This document shows positions 36,437 to 48,746 of a stretch of DNA of 64,000 nt, one piece after another. The translations under genes and the position numbers were made by a program. This DNA is from Cryptomeria japonica (lineage: Eukaryota; Streptophyta; Pinopsida; Cupressales; Cupressaceae), in the NCBI RefSeq assembly GCF_030272615.1, contig NC_081414.1, positions 821,061,896 through 821,125,895 of the forward strand. Direction: 5' to 3'. The notes below the pieces were generated by a model, which worked only from the letters and a program-made list of their open reading frames with translations, was not told where the DNA came from and ran no database searches. Within the stretch, counting starts at the first letter, position 1; every line of letters starts with the position of its first letter.

Positions 36437-37426
36437 TTAGCAATCATCAGTAAGAATCATAAAGTACCTATCTCCTTGAACACTCCTAGTTTTCATAGGA
36501 CCACACAAATCAGTATGCACAAGATCAAGTAATTTTTTTGCTGTGAAAGATTTACCTTTGAAGGTTGAGGAAGACATTTTTCCCAGTTGACATTCCCTGC
36601 ACAGAGGATTCTCCAGTTTGTTCAGCACAGAAAATCCTCTAACTGCCTTGATCTTACTAGCCTTCATAATATTATCAAAATTTACATCACAAAGTCTCCT
36701 ATGCCATATCCAACTATCATCAAACTTAGCCATTAGACATTGGTTGATATTTGCATTTAACTGAAATAGGTTACCTTTGGTCTGCATACCGGTGGCCATT
36801 AGTTCACCACTCTTTCCTTTTATTTTGCACACACCATCTTTGAATTCCAGAGTGAGTACATTATCATCCAGCTGAGCAACACTAAGAAGGTTATGCGTGA
36901 GACCTTCTGCCAAATACACATTATCAGCACTACTTTTTCCATTTAGAGAGATGGACCCTTTTCCTTTTACCATACAAGGTGCATCATTACCAAATCGGAC
37001 TACACCTCCATCATACTCTTCCAAAGATAGAAACTTTCTCTGGTAGCCAATCATGTTGTGAGAACAACCATTGTCAATAATCCATTCATTAGAATTATCA
37101 AAGTGAGAGACAAGAGCCTTCTTGTTTGACACATCTTCCTTGATAGCTAAAAATACAATGTCTTCACTTTCTTCATCTTCTGATTCCTCATCAGTGAGAC
37201 CTTCATCAACTGCAACAAGACAGTTTCTCCTATTTCCTCCTTTGAACTTTTTGAATCTCTCCAGTTTGTCCTTATTATCACCATTAGGACAGTTAACAAC
37301 AATGTGTCCAATCCTATTGCAAGAAAAGCATTTCAAAGGGAGCTTACCTCTGTATTTACCAATTCCCTTAGGAAGTCTCTTGGCCAGAAGAGCTTCAAAT
37401 TCCATCAGGATCTCCTCATCATCCAT
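36437..37426 (-). pseudogene. A2 zinc knuckle, protease and integrase N-terminus
   Basis: 329 open codons. In order: a CCHC knuckle CFSCNRIGHIVVNCP; an acidic spacer (LTDEESEDEESED); the protease loop WIIDNGCSHNMIGYQRKF, in which Asp-Ser-Gly has become Asp-Asn-Gly and one His is Asn; and the HNLLSVAQLDDN segment. The integrase zinc region (WIWHRRLCDVNF, CRECQLGK) follows, then LVHTDLCGP with the first catalytic Asp. It ends at LTDDC. It shows that Gag, protease and integrase were one polyprotein in this family. Confidence 0.87.
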
Positions 37427-37516
37427 ATCTCTGCTTTGTCTAGGTTCACAACTAGTACTAACTTGTTTACCCTTTCTAGATAGTGCAATAGATGCTTTAA
37501 AGGTTGAATCAGTCTT

Positions 37517-38119
37517 CTAAACACTGCCATCATAATTGTTTAGCTCATAAGCGGTCAACTTAGCAATGATAGAATCAAGGGACACCTTTGACTTGTCGAT
37601 AGATCTCAACTTCTGAATAGCGGCAACCCTTATTTCATAGACCGGTAATAAGGTTCTCAAAACTTTTCTAACAATGGTGGAATCATCCATTGTGCCTCCT
37701 GCACTCTTGATGTCGCCAACAACAGTTTTAATCCTTATCCCATATTGTTGAATGGTCTGTCCTTCAACCATCTGCATATCTTCAAACTTTCCTCTAAGGC
37801 TTTTTTCCTTAGCTTGCTTCACATGGTCATCACCACCATAGATAAACTCTAGAGTATCCCATACATCTTTGGGATTTTCTTTTCCCTGAACATCTATAAA
37901 CTCAACATCAGATAGACTGTTGATAAGAAATTCCATTACTTGCCCGTTCTCCTGAATTTCTCTTTTTTGATCATCGATGAGAGTACCACCAAGGACAACA
38001 TAAGTATTCTCAACATAGCTACAGTGTTGAGAACCCATGCTTTTAATGTATATCTTCATTCTATCCTTCCATATATTAAAAGTATCTCTGTTGAACTTAG
38101 GACCTTCCCTCTTCATCAT
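37517..38119 (-). pseudogene. A2 Gag, N-terminal part
   Basis: 200 open codons from an ATG at 38119: KREGPKFNRDTFNIWKDRMK, VDVQGKENPKDVWDTLEFIY-type core, QTIQQYGIRIKTVVGDIKSA, and SKVSLDSIIAKLTAYELNNY. This is the UBN2-type Gag of plant copia. The stop at 37517 (after YDGSV) separates it from the knuckle by about 90 bp. It is the best Gag of family A in the window. Confidence 0.87.
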
Positions 38120-38176
38120 TAGAATAGGATCTTTTCCTCAAGCAGTTAAGCTTACAACAAAGAGGACCTAGAGGAT

Positions 38177-38188
38177 GCTCTGATACCA
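38177..38188 (-). other. A2 primer binding site
   Basis: Plus strand GCTCTGATACCA, a perfect initiator Met-tRNA match, 2 nt inside the 5' LTR. Confidence 0.93.
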
Positions 38189-38190
38189 AT

Positions 38191-39698
38191 TGATGAATAA
38201 TGATGAATAGTAAGTACTCAACAGATACTGAGAGGGGGGGGTGAATCAATATAGACAAAAACTTCCTTAAACCACTTTGACTGCAAAGACTAAACTAACT
38301 AGTAAACAGTATCACCGTTCTAAAATAGGGTACTATGGGTAAAACACAGTATGACTATGGAAGACATAAATCAGTAACACTTAGATCTTCACCATACCTA
38401 ATATCTCCTTTCCACTTCAACCATATACATAAACAAGTAATACATCAGAAATATAAAGACCACTGGATCAGCATGCATTACCACTTAACAGAAAATACTA
38501 ATCATCACATGAAAAAATATCACACATGACACACTAATTTTTCACATGGAAACCCAACTTTGAAAAACCATGGTGGGGATGAATACCCACAAGTTGTTCT
38601 TTGAACTCTTCTGAAGTCCACTCTGTTAGGAGCCTAATCCGATTAAGGACTTTACAATAGGTTCTACTAAGAACCGATCCTGCTAGGGATCACCCGGTTA
38701 AGGGATGGCTAAATACCCGGTTAAAGGTTAGAACCTTGTTAAAGGTTACCTCGCAAGAGGATTTGAAGAACTCATTGATTTGAGTCACCCTGTTAAAGTA
38801 TTTACACAAATCCTGTTAAAGCTACCCGGTTAAGGGATTTTCCAACTGTTGAAATGGTTAGAAGTCAACAGGTAATACACTAATCTAATAACAACACTCA
38901 ATGCCCATGCAGATCCACTTTAACTCCTTTGCTTCTATAATCACACTCTGCAGGTGTCAACACACTTCTCCGGTCTGGAAAGAATCAAGTATCTCTTCAC
39001 TTGGATACACGCATAACATTTGGCAACAACTTCACAATGCAAATCATCATCGACCTTATAGGAAACAGATAGGTCGGCAGGATAAACCCTAAACCCTAAA
39101 TATCTAGGTTATCAATATAGTCCATCCAATCCTAACTATTCAAACACATTGCATTGAATAAAATAGTCTTGAATAGGTCTCAAGATGTTCTCCATCATTC
39201 TTTCTTTGCCGCTTCTGGAAGCTGATAACCCATCACGCACTCTCCACTATTTACTAAGACTTCACACATTCCTGAGGTAGATAGAATTAATCTTCTTCCT
39301 GCAAGATCCTCAAGGAAATTCTTCACATGCACAAAGCTGACATGGCAACATGATATGATCTCCATTTCAATACTAACCCATCATAAGATGTTGTCGGTCG
39401 AATCACATAGACTTGAAATGCATCAACCAGAAACCCTGAAGCTAAGACTACCAACTGGTAGTCATACCAAATGAAACCTCGAGACAAAACTTTGCATATA
39501 TTGGTTCTCATTCCAACATACCGCTTCACTTGAACCAACATACCACTTCACTTTTTCACATATACTAGTTCAGAACATCATACTGGTTCTCTTGCCAGTT
39601 TTCTTACTTCAATATACTGGTGTTCATACTTCAACATATTGACATCAATGACAACATACAATGTCATCATGTCATCAAGCTCTACACATATGCCAACA
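38191..39698 (-). repeat. 5' LTR of A2
   Basis: TGATGAATAATGATGAATAG...ATATGCCAACA. Pairs with 32268-33763. G-run box at 38233-38241. Confidence 0.92.
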
Positions 39699-40009
39699 AA
39701 ATCTTCTTCATTCAGTATTTCCAAGTGGTCCCAAATAGCTTTAGTAGTAGACCTATCTGATAATCCCATGATTTTTTGATCTGACAATGCACTCAAAAGT
39801 TCTTCTCTTGCTTTTCAATCATTTTCCTCATCTTTGGCTAGATTTGGTGGATTAGGCTAACTTTGAGTAGGAGCAGTATAACCATTTTTTGTTACTTCCT
39901 AGATGCCCTTTCCAATGCAATTTAGATGTGTCTCCATCCTAATATTCCATATGCTATAGTTAGTTCCATCAAGTTTAGGGATGTCCTTTCTGAAATAGTT
40001 TGAAGACAT
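39699..40009 (-). pseudogene. C Gag, N-terminal part
   Basis: Starts at an ATG at 40007-40009 (MSSNYFRKDIPKLDGTNYSI). Stops lie in GIGKGI*EVTKNGY and near KDEENDCK, where C' has Trp and Cys. It continues with LLSALSDQKIMGLSDRSTTK into the A2 insertion site and resumes at 32267. The C' Gag at 60753-59923 gives the uninterrupted comparison. Confidence 0.83.
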
Positions 40010-40052
40010 TGGATCTCCTCAAGCTGTTAAACTTCTACAAAAATAGGACTAG

Positions 40053-40064
40053 GCTCTGATACCA
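40053..40064 (-). other. C primer binding site
   Basis: Plus strand GCTCTGATACCA, a perfect initiator Met-tRNA match, 2 nt inside the LTR at 40067. Confidence 0.93.
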
Positions 40065-40066
40065 AT

Positions 40067-41148
40067 TGTTAGGTCCCGAAGACAACTGAGAGGGGGGGGG
40101 GGTGAATCAGTTGTCCAATAAATTCAAACCAAAATTAACTTAACCAAAGCTTAATGTATAATACCAGTAAACCAAATTTTATGTCGGTAGATAGTTTATC
40201 AGTTAATTGCAGTATCGGTAAAGCTTAATGCATGAAACGTAAAGACAATAACATCCACAACATATAACACCAATATTTGTACGTGGAAACCCTCTAAGGT
40301 GAAAAACCATGGTGGGAAGCCTTACCCACAATCAGATGATACTACTGCAGATAGTATGTGTGTACAATAAGGGGTCTACACATGTAGAAAGGCCAAACGC
40401 CTAGAGCTCACTACTCAATCACAAATGGGAGTCACACTGACTACAATTGGATGATTAAATCCAATGGTAATGTAGTGCACAAAATAGCATCTCCATATGT
40501 TGGATTTAGTACCGGTTTAGCTCTGATATGCATTCTTTAAACCTTCCTTTAATCTTGAATGATGTTTGCATGTATAGCTCTACTAATGTTTGCATGTATA
40601 GCTCTACTAATGTTTGCATATACCTTATTACAATCTCTATCCTTGCCTATATTAATCACACAAATGAGATCTTACATTTATACCATAACCTAAGACCAAT
40701 TGAGTAGGCCGGCTCACTAAAATATGTTACAATAAAATCAATTATAAATGAAATAATATCTGATGCATGATGTCGGCTCAATGCATTTACAATAATAACA
40801 AATCATTTCCATAATGTGTTGTGCTGATCTAGAATAGATATGTCTGCCGGTGTATATCCTGGACCTATTTGTCGGTAACAACAAATATGCAAACTTGAAT
40901 ATACCAATGAACAAATCGCCAAGACAAAGTGTCCAAACGATGTCTTTGACATAACCAAGTATTCTCCAAGTGATTCAAAGTGCTGGTGAACAATATATCC
41001 TGCCGGTGAATCAAATACTGGTGACTATGCATAAGTCACTTGCTTGCCGATGGACATAGCCAATTCTCCAAGTGTTGATAAGTTGACAAGTGTTGATAAG
41101 TGTTGACATCAATGACAAAACCATATCAACATATCCAAAATACCAACA
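40067..41148 (-). repeat. 5' LTR of C
   Basis: TGTTAGGTCCCGAAGAC...ATACCAACA, 1082 bp. Includes a local triplication-like run of TGTTTGCATGTATAGCTCTA near 40560-40620 not seen in the other C-family LTRs. Confidence 0.92.
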
Positions 41149-41344
41149 TTATTGATTTATTGAAAGAAGAATATTTATCTTTTATAGAAATTCGTGTTTA
41201 TTACAATATAAATGGAATGATCAATTGAAGCTATGAATGGAAAAGTAGAATGAAATAGACTTTTTAATTGATTTATGAGTTTATTTAAGAATAAAGAGCA
41301 TTTCGACTATTATTGAAGTTAACATGATTTACGTCTTTACATTT

Positions 41345-41356
41345 TGGTATCAGAGC
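41345..41356 (+). other. D primer binding site
   Basis: TGGTATCAGAGC on the plus strand, 3 nt after the LTR end at 41341. It pairs with initiator Met-tRNA and fixes the plus orientation of D. Confidence 0.92.
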
Positions 41357-42808
41357 ATGGTTTAAAAAATCTAGGGCCTATGAGTCCGCTTCAAGAATGA
41401 AGTCTTGTGCTTAGCAAACTTGCTATTGGATATCTAACACCTGATACCTGCAAATAAAGGAGCATAAAGCCTTTTCAAGTTGAATTAATGACAACAACCT
41501 AGAAGAAGGAGGATGGTTGATTAAGGAAGAAATATTTCCCTCCTACTATGGAATGAATTTAGGATATTTAAGATGAGAATCATAAGGTTGAGGAAGGTAG
41601 TTGTCTACTTCTAGGATGAAAGAAGAAAGGAATCAACTTCTAAACCAAGAGAGAAGAAATATCTAACCAAGCTCTGTAGGGTAACGGAAATCTCACCTAC
41701 CATTCCCTTGGGAGACAACAATAGTTGGACTAGCCTATTAAGGTGATAGATGAAGAATATCTAAATGAGTATCTCCCTATTAAGTCAACTATATTTAGTT
41801 CAGATGAGTCGAAAGGATATACCCTATTAATTCCATAAGAAGAGATATAAATTTGGGTGATATCATTTATGAACAATCGATAAATAAAGTTGCTTTTTCT
41901 TGCGAAATCAACATGGTGTCAAGATAGATGGAGAAAGAGTATCTCCTAGTATTGGCATACTTAATGGACACATTCATCAAATAATAATTTATTGAGTAAG
42001 AGTTGGGTACTTATATAGTAAAGTTGTAGTTGAGACTTTATTGATATAAAAAATGATGGTTGTTATTTTAACCTAGATGCTTGAGATGCTTGATTTATTA
42101 GACTGATAATTATTCTAACTTATCTCTTGTGAAAGATATTATTCTATGTCTATAGTGTACGAGGTAGGTACTATATGGATAGGAATTATGGATGATATGA
42201 TGAAATCTGCATAGGACTCTGTATTCTAATTTGTGTCCTTATCTTCAAACATGAAATTGTAGGTACTATGTTTTATACTCTCTCTCGCACACTCTGGAAA
42301 AGATACCCCAAGGTGTTCTAACACTCCTTCATATGTGATTAGTCCTAGTCACTCAATACATTTGATATGTAATCAGTTTGATGCTTTATTTGGTTTATTG
42401 ATGAATTATTTGATCATTGATTTTTGGATTAGTTTTGACTTCTTGACTTGATTTTATTTTCTTTTTCTTTTTCTAAATGGATGAGTCACCAATTTTCTAT
42501 TTTGTGGCCCTTGGTCACACTTGACTTAATGTTTCAATATGCTTATAATTTACTATTGAAAATAATCACTTGTTCTCTGAACCTTTATGGTGGCTGATCT
42601 TATGTTTGAAATTTTCATTGTCTTTCAGTTGCATATTGCATTTCTTCCTTATCATGTTCATAATGAACCCCTGATAGTATGTCCAAAAGAGTAAGAGCAG
42701 AGAGTGTACCAAACATAGGTGTTGTGTCAGTTAGGGCAATAATACTATGTATTTGTGTAATTTTTAGTTTGAGTAAATTCAATGTGTGGAATAAGAGGAT
42801 TGGCCTTT

Positions 42809-42854
<46 letters not shown>

Positions 42855-44758
42855 GTAGATAGACAAATTCGAATTATTTCATCAATTATATGAGATCTTA
42901 CTTCCTTGGTTTTTACCTTCGAGATTATGTGACCATGAAAGATGTCTTTTGTTGAAGTAGGTTTTGGAGTCTTAAACATCCAAGAATATATGGTCTTTGG
43001 CATAAAAACACATTTGAGATAATTGAGTATAAGGTTGTGCTAGTAGTTGTATAACATATGTTATGACGTTAAGAATTTTCTGTCACCATGGTTGCCTTGT
43101 TATTTGTCGATTAAGAGCATACATAGTAATTTGGAAATCTTATGGATTGATAGAAGTTTAAGGTATGAAGCAGATTGAGTTGGCTGGAATAGTTGGAAAT
43201 AAAAAGGAACTCAAAAGATGGGTTCTCATAGATCAAGAAATTTTATCTACCATGTTTACTATAAAGTCAAACTTGAGATAGCAATATATGCAAAATCACT
43301 TGGAAGAAAAACATTATTGAGGTTTTGAAAGTAGATATTTTCGATCATAGTTTTGATAGATTTGAGAAAAGAACTTGAGGGTAATTAAGAACATCAATGA
43401 AGGATCTACTCACTTAGAGGCAGAAACTTAAGGAAGTAAATATTGCACCATATTTAAAACATTTGGAAATATCTAGTTAATCTAGAGATTGTTGATAAAG
43501 ATGTGACAGACCTAAGAACTTTGGAAAAGATAGTTGAGTATGTGGCACAAAGTTTAGCAATCGAAAGTTGAGCAAGATCATATAATAGGACTTTTATATC
43601 AAACCTAAGTATCGGTGGCAGGAAATCAATATGAAATTTATTCAAGAATTTCTTTTGAGTAAGAATAAGCATGATATTATAGATGGATAGTGTCAACAGA
43701 TTGACAAAGATTGCATATTTCGTACTTGTATATATATAAAGATGAATCATTAAATCTTGTGAACACATTTACTCATTCAACTTATCAATTGCATGGAGTT
43801 TCAAAAATAGAAATATCAAATAGGAATGTTTGGATGACATTTTGGAATTGGACAATATTGAATATATATTTGGGAAATAAATTAAATCAGCATGACATCT
43901 TTACGTAGATGACTAAACAGAAGAAAAAGAAAAAGTTAATCAAGTTTTGGAAAATTATTTTTGATGTATCACATGGGTTAGAAATGTGAATGTAAAAATT
44001 TTTTTTGCCTTTGGACTGAGTTGGCATACAACAAAATCTTTTCATATGTTTTTAAGGAATGATACCCTTTATGATGCTTTATGACAGAAATGACAAACAT
44101 TTGTCAGTTGGAATAGGATAAAGATAGGATCATCATTGGTTCTAATATGCTTAAATAATTGAATGAGTAGATGAAATTGATCAAGAATATATTGAAGAAA
44201 CAGTCAACAGACAAGAAAAGCTATGATAATAGAAACAATACTTTCTGATAATTGTTACTGAAGAAGAAATTATTTTGAGGGAGAAGCCTCATAAGAGCTT
44301 TATTTTATTGAGGAAACCATCAAAATTGGTACCAAGATATGTGGGACCCTTCGATGTGCTAGAAGTTATGAATCCAATCACTTATGGATTTAGGATCTAG
44401 GAATGGTGCTGGTGGAGCACATCCAAATTCTTGATCAGTGTAGCATTAAGCTACATAGAAGAGATTTCACTCAGTATTGGATCCAGTGGGACCGATATTT
44501 TGATGATAGTGATATTTGGGAGGATGATGCGATGATTGACTGTCATGTTCACCTTTTGTTTTCTTAGAGTAGTATTTGCTTGATGCATGAAATACTTGAA
44601 TACTCTAATTTTGATTTACATGTTGTAAATTTGGATAGTATACATGATACTATTATTGTTATATTTGATTGAGACCACAATGTATGGTTAATATTTATGA
44701 TATTGAGAAAGTATGGGCTTATTGATAGAATAATAAGACATGGAGACGGCGTCTCTTT
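41357..44758 (+). pseudogene. D internal region: remains of Ty3/gypsy Pol
   Basis: No long open frame. Integrase traces can be read on the plus strand in shifting frames: ISMKFIQEFLLSKNKHDII at about 43630-43685 (matching the family's DFI..LP.S...D.I), then YQLHGVSKIEISNRNVWMTF at 43780-43840 (family: LHG.P..I.SDRD..F), then QVLENYF near 43945. Near 44330 comes LVPRYVGPFDVLEV, the integrase C-terminal P.Y.GPF motif. From 41460 to 43400 I find no safe RT motif, so the region may have lost protease and RT by deletion. The protein would copy and integrate the element; here it is dead. Confidence 0.7.
42815..42850. repeat. (TA)18 microsatellite
   Basis: Thirty-six bases of uninterrupted TA in the internal region of D. 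Noncoding. Confidence 0.95.
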
Positions 44759-44772
44759 TAAGAGGGGAAGGA
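44759..44772 (+). other. D polypurine tract
   Basis: AAGAGGGGAAGGA directly before the LTR start TGTCATGAAT at 44773, on the plus strand as expected for a plus-oriented element. Confidence 0.85.
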
Positions 44773-46983
44773 TGTCATGAATCCTATTTTTCCCTAATTA
44801 TTTAATTAAGAAAATAATGTTTATTTTTCGCAAATGAAATGGAAATGAAATGAAATTGGAATTGTTAATGAAATAAGATAGGAGATAGAATGCACTGAAA
44901 TGATTTATATACAATTCAATGATCAGAAATATTTTTTATTGCAAAATTGGGATCGTCATTGCTAATGAGAAACTAAGTGCAAGTGAATGCAAGAACAAGG
45001 GAGAGATGCAATGAAGGATTAGAGAATGGAATGTAGAAGAGAGAAATAGTGGAGATCTAGATGTGTTTACGACCAATTTGTAAAAGATCAATGATGATCA
45101 TCTCAAATTTAGAGTCAAATTTCAGAGGAAAGAGTTGAATACCAGAACAAGGAAGAGTGGCAAACACGCCAAAGGAACAATGACCTTCTTGAGAACTTGG
45201 TGAGATAGAAGAAGATAATAATACATCGAGTAGAATCAGTCAGAGGTAGGCTTTGTTTTAACAAAGTTTGTTGTAGAAATTTAAAGAGAAAATGTTCTAT
45301 TTTTAATAGACTTAGACAAAATTAGAGTCATAGTTTTTAGATTTTTGATTATAAGAATTTTGTCGAATAACATCAAAATACGTTCATTAGAAAATTATAT
45401 TCTATACATGAATGTCTTAAGGAAGATATTCGAAATGATTGTTGAAAAACATAAGTGAAATTCATATAAATTAGACCACCAAATCCTCTAGAAACAGAGT
45501 AAGAGGATAGAGTGAATGTGTGTATAAAACTTGTAAATTTGAATAAAAAAGAAGACGAAATACTAGGATAATGAATTATTAAGAATTGAAGTTTATTTTG
45601 AATTTGTGTAGAAAAGACTTACACTTTCGAATTTGATCCTTGCATGAAAAGTAAAGATGGTTCTTAGGTGTCTCATTTGAAAGGTCATATAGATAGGCAC
45701 TTTATGAATTTTCATCATGTTAGATTATTGTTACGGAAAATTAGTAAAATCAATGAGTTGAGTTCTTAAATCATGGAAAGTCACATATTAGTATTAAACT
45801 AAATATGTTGTTTGAGAAAAGAGGTAAATGAACCAAGACACATGGAAAGATAGAGAGCTTAGATGATATAAACTTATATTTCCAAACCACAAGAAATAGA
45901 ATGCATGTTAATGATTACTCTATTTAAATGTTTTGATAATTGAATAAAAGAATGTGTACTCATTTTATTCAATTTGTATGTAAGATACATACATGTGTTA
46001 CACCCTCTTAATATTTTAATCTTGTCTTTAAATTGCTTGAAAGATAGAAGTGGAAGATTGATTTCTTTTAGATGTATATTTGTTTATCCCTGAAAGATTG
46101 CTTCCTGTCAGATAGGATTGGTTGTAATAAAAGATTTATTCTTTCAATTTCTATTAAATGAAATATTGTCTTCTTAAACATTATATTATTATCTTATGAG
46201 ATATAGGAGGCTAGAATTGAAAATGTGAAAGATTGTCTTTTGTATATATTTATTCTAGATTTATGTGAACAATGCTAGATAGGCTTGTGTATGGAAAGTT
46301 ACCTTCTGAGATGGGTGCCGAATATGGAATCTTAGAGAGAATAGTTGCTTTTTCCAAACTATTTATTTTTGCTATGCATGGCATTATACTCGGCCGAGTA
46401 ATCAAATTGAATAAACCATTGAAATAGATGGGATTCTTTTATTTATGCTCTCTATCATATCCTTGATTGATAATGCTTGTTTCTTAATAGAATTAGAAAA
46501 TTAAAAATGCATGTATCATCTAGGCATGCACTAGATTCCATCTTGCCTTTCGAATTCTTTTGCTAGGAAATTTGTGCAGGGCTGGGTATTCTTGATTGAC
46601 TAAGAATTCCGGGGAAGCGTAAGCTTCAAGGTTGGGCGAAAAAAGTGCCTGAATCGTGTTCTCATCTTCATGCTAAAGATTGTGTTGATGATAGCTTGGG
46701 TTGCAGATCAATAGATGCATCTCACCCTTTACTTTGTATTATTTTGTTGTTGAACTTATGACAACTTGAAAGGCCTAAGTATTGTATGATTGAGATACTA
46801 CTTTTATTGATTTATTGAAAGAAGAATCTTTATCTTTTATAGAAATTCATGTTTATTATGATATAAATGGAATGATCAATTGAAGCTATGAATGAAATGG
46901 ACTTATTAACTGATTTATGAGTTTATTTAAGAATAAAGAGTATTTCGGCTATTATTGAAGTTAGCACGATTTATGTCTTTACA
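44773..46983 (+). repeat. 3' LTR of D
   Basis: 2211 bp, TGTCATGAATCC...GTCTTTACA, free of insertions. It gives the uninterrupted reference that defines the two insertions in the left LTR. Confidence 0.93.
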
Positions 46984-46988
46984 TCATC

Positions 46989-47450
46989 CTTGAGCAATCA
47001 TTAGTGAGAATCATGAAATATATGTCACCTTGAATGATTTTTGTTCTTATTGCTCCACAAAGATCTGTATGAACCAAATCTAACAAGTGCTCTACTGAAA
47101 AGGATTTGGTTTTTAAAGTTGAAGAAGTCATCTTTCCTAGCTGACATTCTTTGCAAAGAGCATTAACCAGTTTGTCTACTGAGGCAAACCTCTAACTATC
47201 TTGGACTTACTCACTTTAACAATGTTATCAAAGTTTATATGAAAAAATATCCTATGCCAAAGCCAGCTATCATCTATTTTTGCAATAAAATAGTTGCTAA
47301 CTTTAGAATTCAGATGAAACAGGTTACCTTTAGTTTATTTCCCCATTGTAATCAATTCACCTTTGTTGTCAAAGATTTTGCACATATCATTTTTAAACTC
47401 TAGTGGGTATCCTTTATCATCGAGTTGTGACAGACTCAAAATATTGTGCT
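46989..47450 (-). pseudogene. F integrase N-terminal part
   Basis: Reads leftward to the D insertion point. Around 47330-47130 are HLNSKVSNYFIAKIDDSWLW, the zinc motif region (FHINFDNIVKVSKSK) and CKECQLGKMTSSTLKTKSFS. Around 47060 is VRFVHTDLCGAIRTKIIQ, carrying the first catalytic Asp, then YFMILTND up to the cut at 46989. The frame has stops and one shift. The other half is at 20211-19601. Confidence 0.78.
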
Positions 47451-47927
47451 TTAGACCTTCAACCCAGTAGACATCGTCTCCACTGCTCTTCCCATTAAGA
47501 GAAATAACTCCTTACCTTTAACCATGCAGGGTGAGTCATTGCCAAATCTAAAAACACCTCCATCAAATTCCTTCAAGAAAATAAATTTTCTCTGATCACT
47601 AGTCATATGATGTGAACAACCACTATCAATGATCCAATCATCAGAGTTATCCATCCTGGATACTAATGCCTTCTGGTCTGATATCTCTTCCTTAATAGTG
47701 ACAAACACAATATCTTCACTACCATCATCATTAGAGTCTTCATCAGTAATATTGTTATCAATAGCAATAAGACAATCTCTTTTGCCTTTACCCTTATACT
47801 TCTTGAATTTATCTCTCTTGTATTCATTTTCACCATTAGGACAATTAGTCGCTATGTGACCAATCTTGTTGCATGCAAAACATTTTAAAGGTAGTTTACC
47901 TTTGTATTTACCAGTGCCTCTAGGCAA
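47451..47927 (-). pseudogene. F zinc knuckle and protease
   Basis: 158 open codons. A full CCHC knuckle CFACNKIGHIATNCP is followed by a basic stretch and an acidic spacer (ITDEDSNDDGSEDIVF). The protease loop is WIIDSGCSHHMTSDQRKF with Asp-Ser-Gly intact. A shift after CMVKGKE ends the frame at 47451, before the GHNILSLSQL part, which is still readable around 47420-47470. Confidence 0.86.
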
Positions 47928-47945
47928 CCAATTTGTGAAGAATGC

Positions 47946-48676
47946 TTAAAGCTCCACTAAACTGTTTTCATCATCAACATCTCTACTGGTTCTAGATTCA
48001 TAACCATGACTAGTATCTTTACTTATTCTCATAAATGGGTTAGAGACAGAAGCTCTAAATGTAGACTCAGATTTATGTACACTACCATCATAACCGTTTA
48101 ATTCAAAAGCAGTAAGCTTGCCAATGACGAAGTCAAGAGTTACCTTAGTTTTGTCAATGGACTTCAGCTCCTGAATAGCTGCAACTCGAATAGCATAGAA
48201 TGGTAGCAGGGTTATTAGTACCTTACTGATCACGGTGGCATCTTCCACTTTCCCTCCTGCACTCTTAATTTCACCAACTATCTCTTTTATCCTTTGACCA
48301 TACTACTGGATATTCTTACCTTCAGACATCCTCATGTCATCAAAATTTCCTCTTAGACTCTCCTCTTTAGCAATGTTAACATGTTCATCACCGCTATAAA
48401 TCTCTTCAAGTTTTTTCCATACTTCATATGCAGTTTCAAGACCATGAACATCTCCATATTCAACATCAGATAAGGAACTGATAATAGCTTCCAGTGCTTG
48501 ATTATTTTCTTGTTGTTCTTCTTCTAGTCATCACTAAAAGTTCCAGTAGGTACAATATACTTAGTATCTACATGATCCCAATACTGACTTCCCAGACTCT
48601 TGATGTAAATCTTCATTTTGTCACTCCATATCCTATATTTATGTTTTTTGAACTTCAAACCTTCCTTCTTCATCAT
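47946..48676 (-). pseudogene. F Gag
   Basis: Starts at an ATG at 48674-48676 with KKHKYRIWSDKMKIYIKSLG. A stop near 48530 and a frameshift follow, then an open end at 48248-47946 with VLITLLPFYAIRVAAIQELK and LDFVIGKLTAFELNGYDGSV. It is a UBN2-type copia Gag, closest in the window to that of family A. Confidence 0.82.
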
Positions 48677-48732
48677 GATCTAGCAGATATTTTCCTCGAG
48701 TTGTTAGGCTTATACCTTAGAGGACATGAGAT

Positions 48733-48744
48733 GCTCTAATACCA
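48733..48744 (-). other. F primer binding site
   Basis: Plus strand GCTCTAATACCA, one mismatch to the initiator Met-tRNA complement, 2 nt inside the LTR at 48747. Confidence 0.88.
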
Positions 48745-48746
48745 AA

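Larger units (their letters stand above)
32268..39698 (-). mobile_element. Copia element A2, full length, in the gag of C
   Basis: LTRs 32268-33763 and 38191-39698. The flanks are GAATA (32263-32267) and AAATC (39699-39703); the uninterrupted Gag of C' reads GAATC at this spot, so each copy of a GAATC duplication has one base change. Same family as A1. Gene order: Gag, protease, integrase, RT, RNase H. Better preserved than A1, but still with stops between the domains. Confidence 0.93.
23394..41148 (-). mobile_element. Copia element C, full length, with two nested insertions
   Basis: Inserted in the left LTR of D. The duplications are TTATC (23389-23393) and TTATT (41149-41153); the other D LTR has TTATT, so the left copy changed by one base. 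LTRs: 23394-28028 (interrupted) and 40067-41148. The internal region on the minus strand gives Gag (split by A2), protease, integrase, RT and RNase H. C' (53578-61847) is the same family. The first base pair of the left end is TA rather than TG. Confidence 0.92.
20212..41341 (+). repeat. 5' LTR of D, with two insertions
   Basis: Three D segments make up the LTR: 20212-21949, 23115-23393 and 41154-41341, about 2205 bp together. They align with 44773-46983 throughout. The gaps hold a solo LTR (TSD AACGC) and copia element C (TSD TTATT). No coding sequence belongs to this LTR. Confidence 0.9.
20212..46983 (+). mobile_element. Ty3/gypsy element D, plus strand, decayed
   Basis: Perfect 5-bp duplication TCATC at 20207-20211 and 46984-46988. 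LTRs start TGTCATGAA and end CTTTACA. The left LTR (20212-41341) is expanded by a solo LTR and by copia C; without them it is about 2.2 kb, like the right LTR (44773-46983, 2211 bp). The primer site TGGTATCAGAGC is at 41345-41356 on the plus strand and the polypurine tract is at 44759-44772. The 3.4-kb internal region shows gypsy integrase remains only. It is one of two insertions in the window that lie in the plus orientation. Confidence 0.92.

Noticed and set aside
43454-43768. Minus-strand 104-codon open frame in D
   Set aside because: The plus strand at the same place reads as gypsy integrase remains, so this is the antisense shadow.
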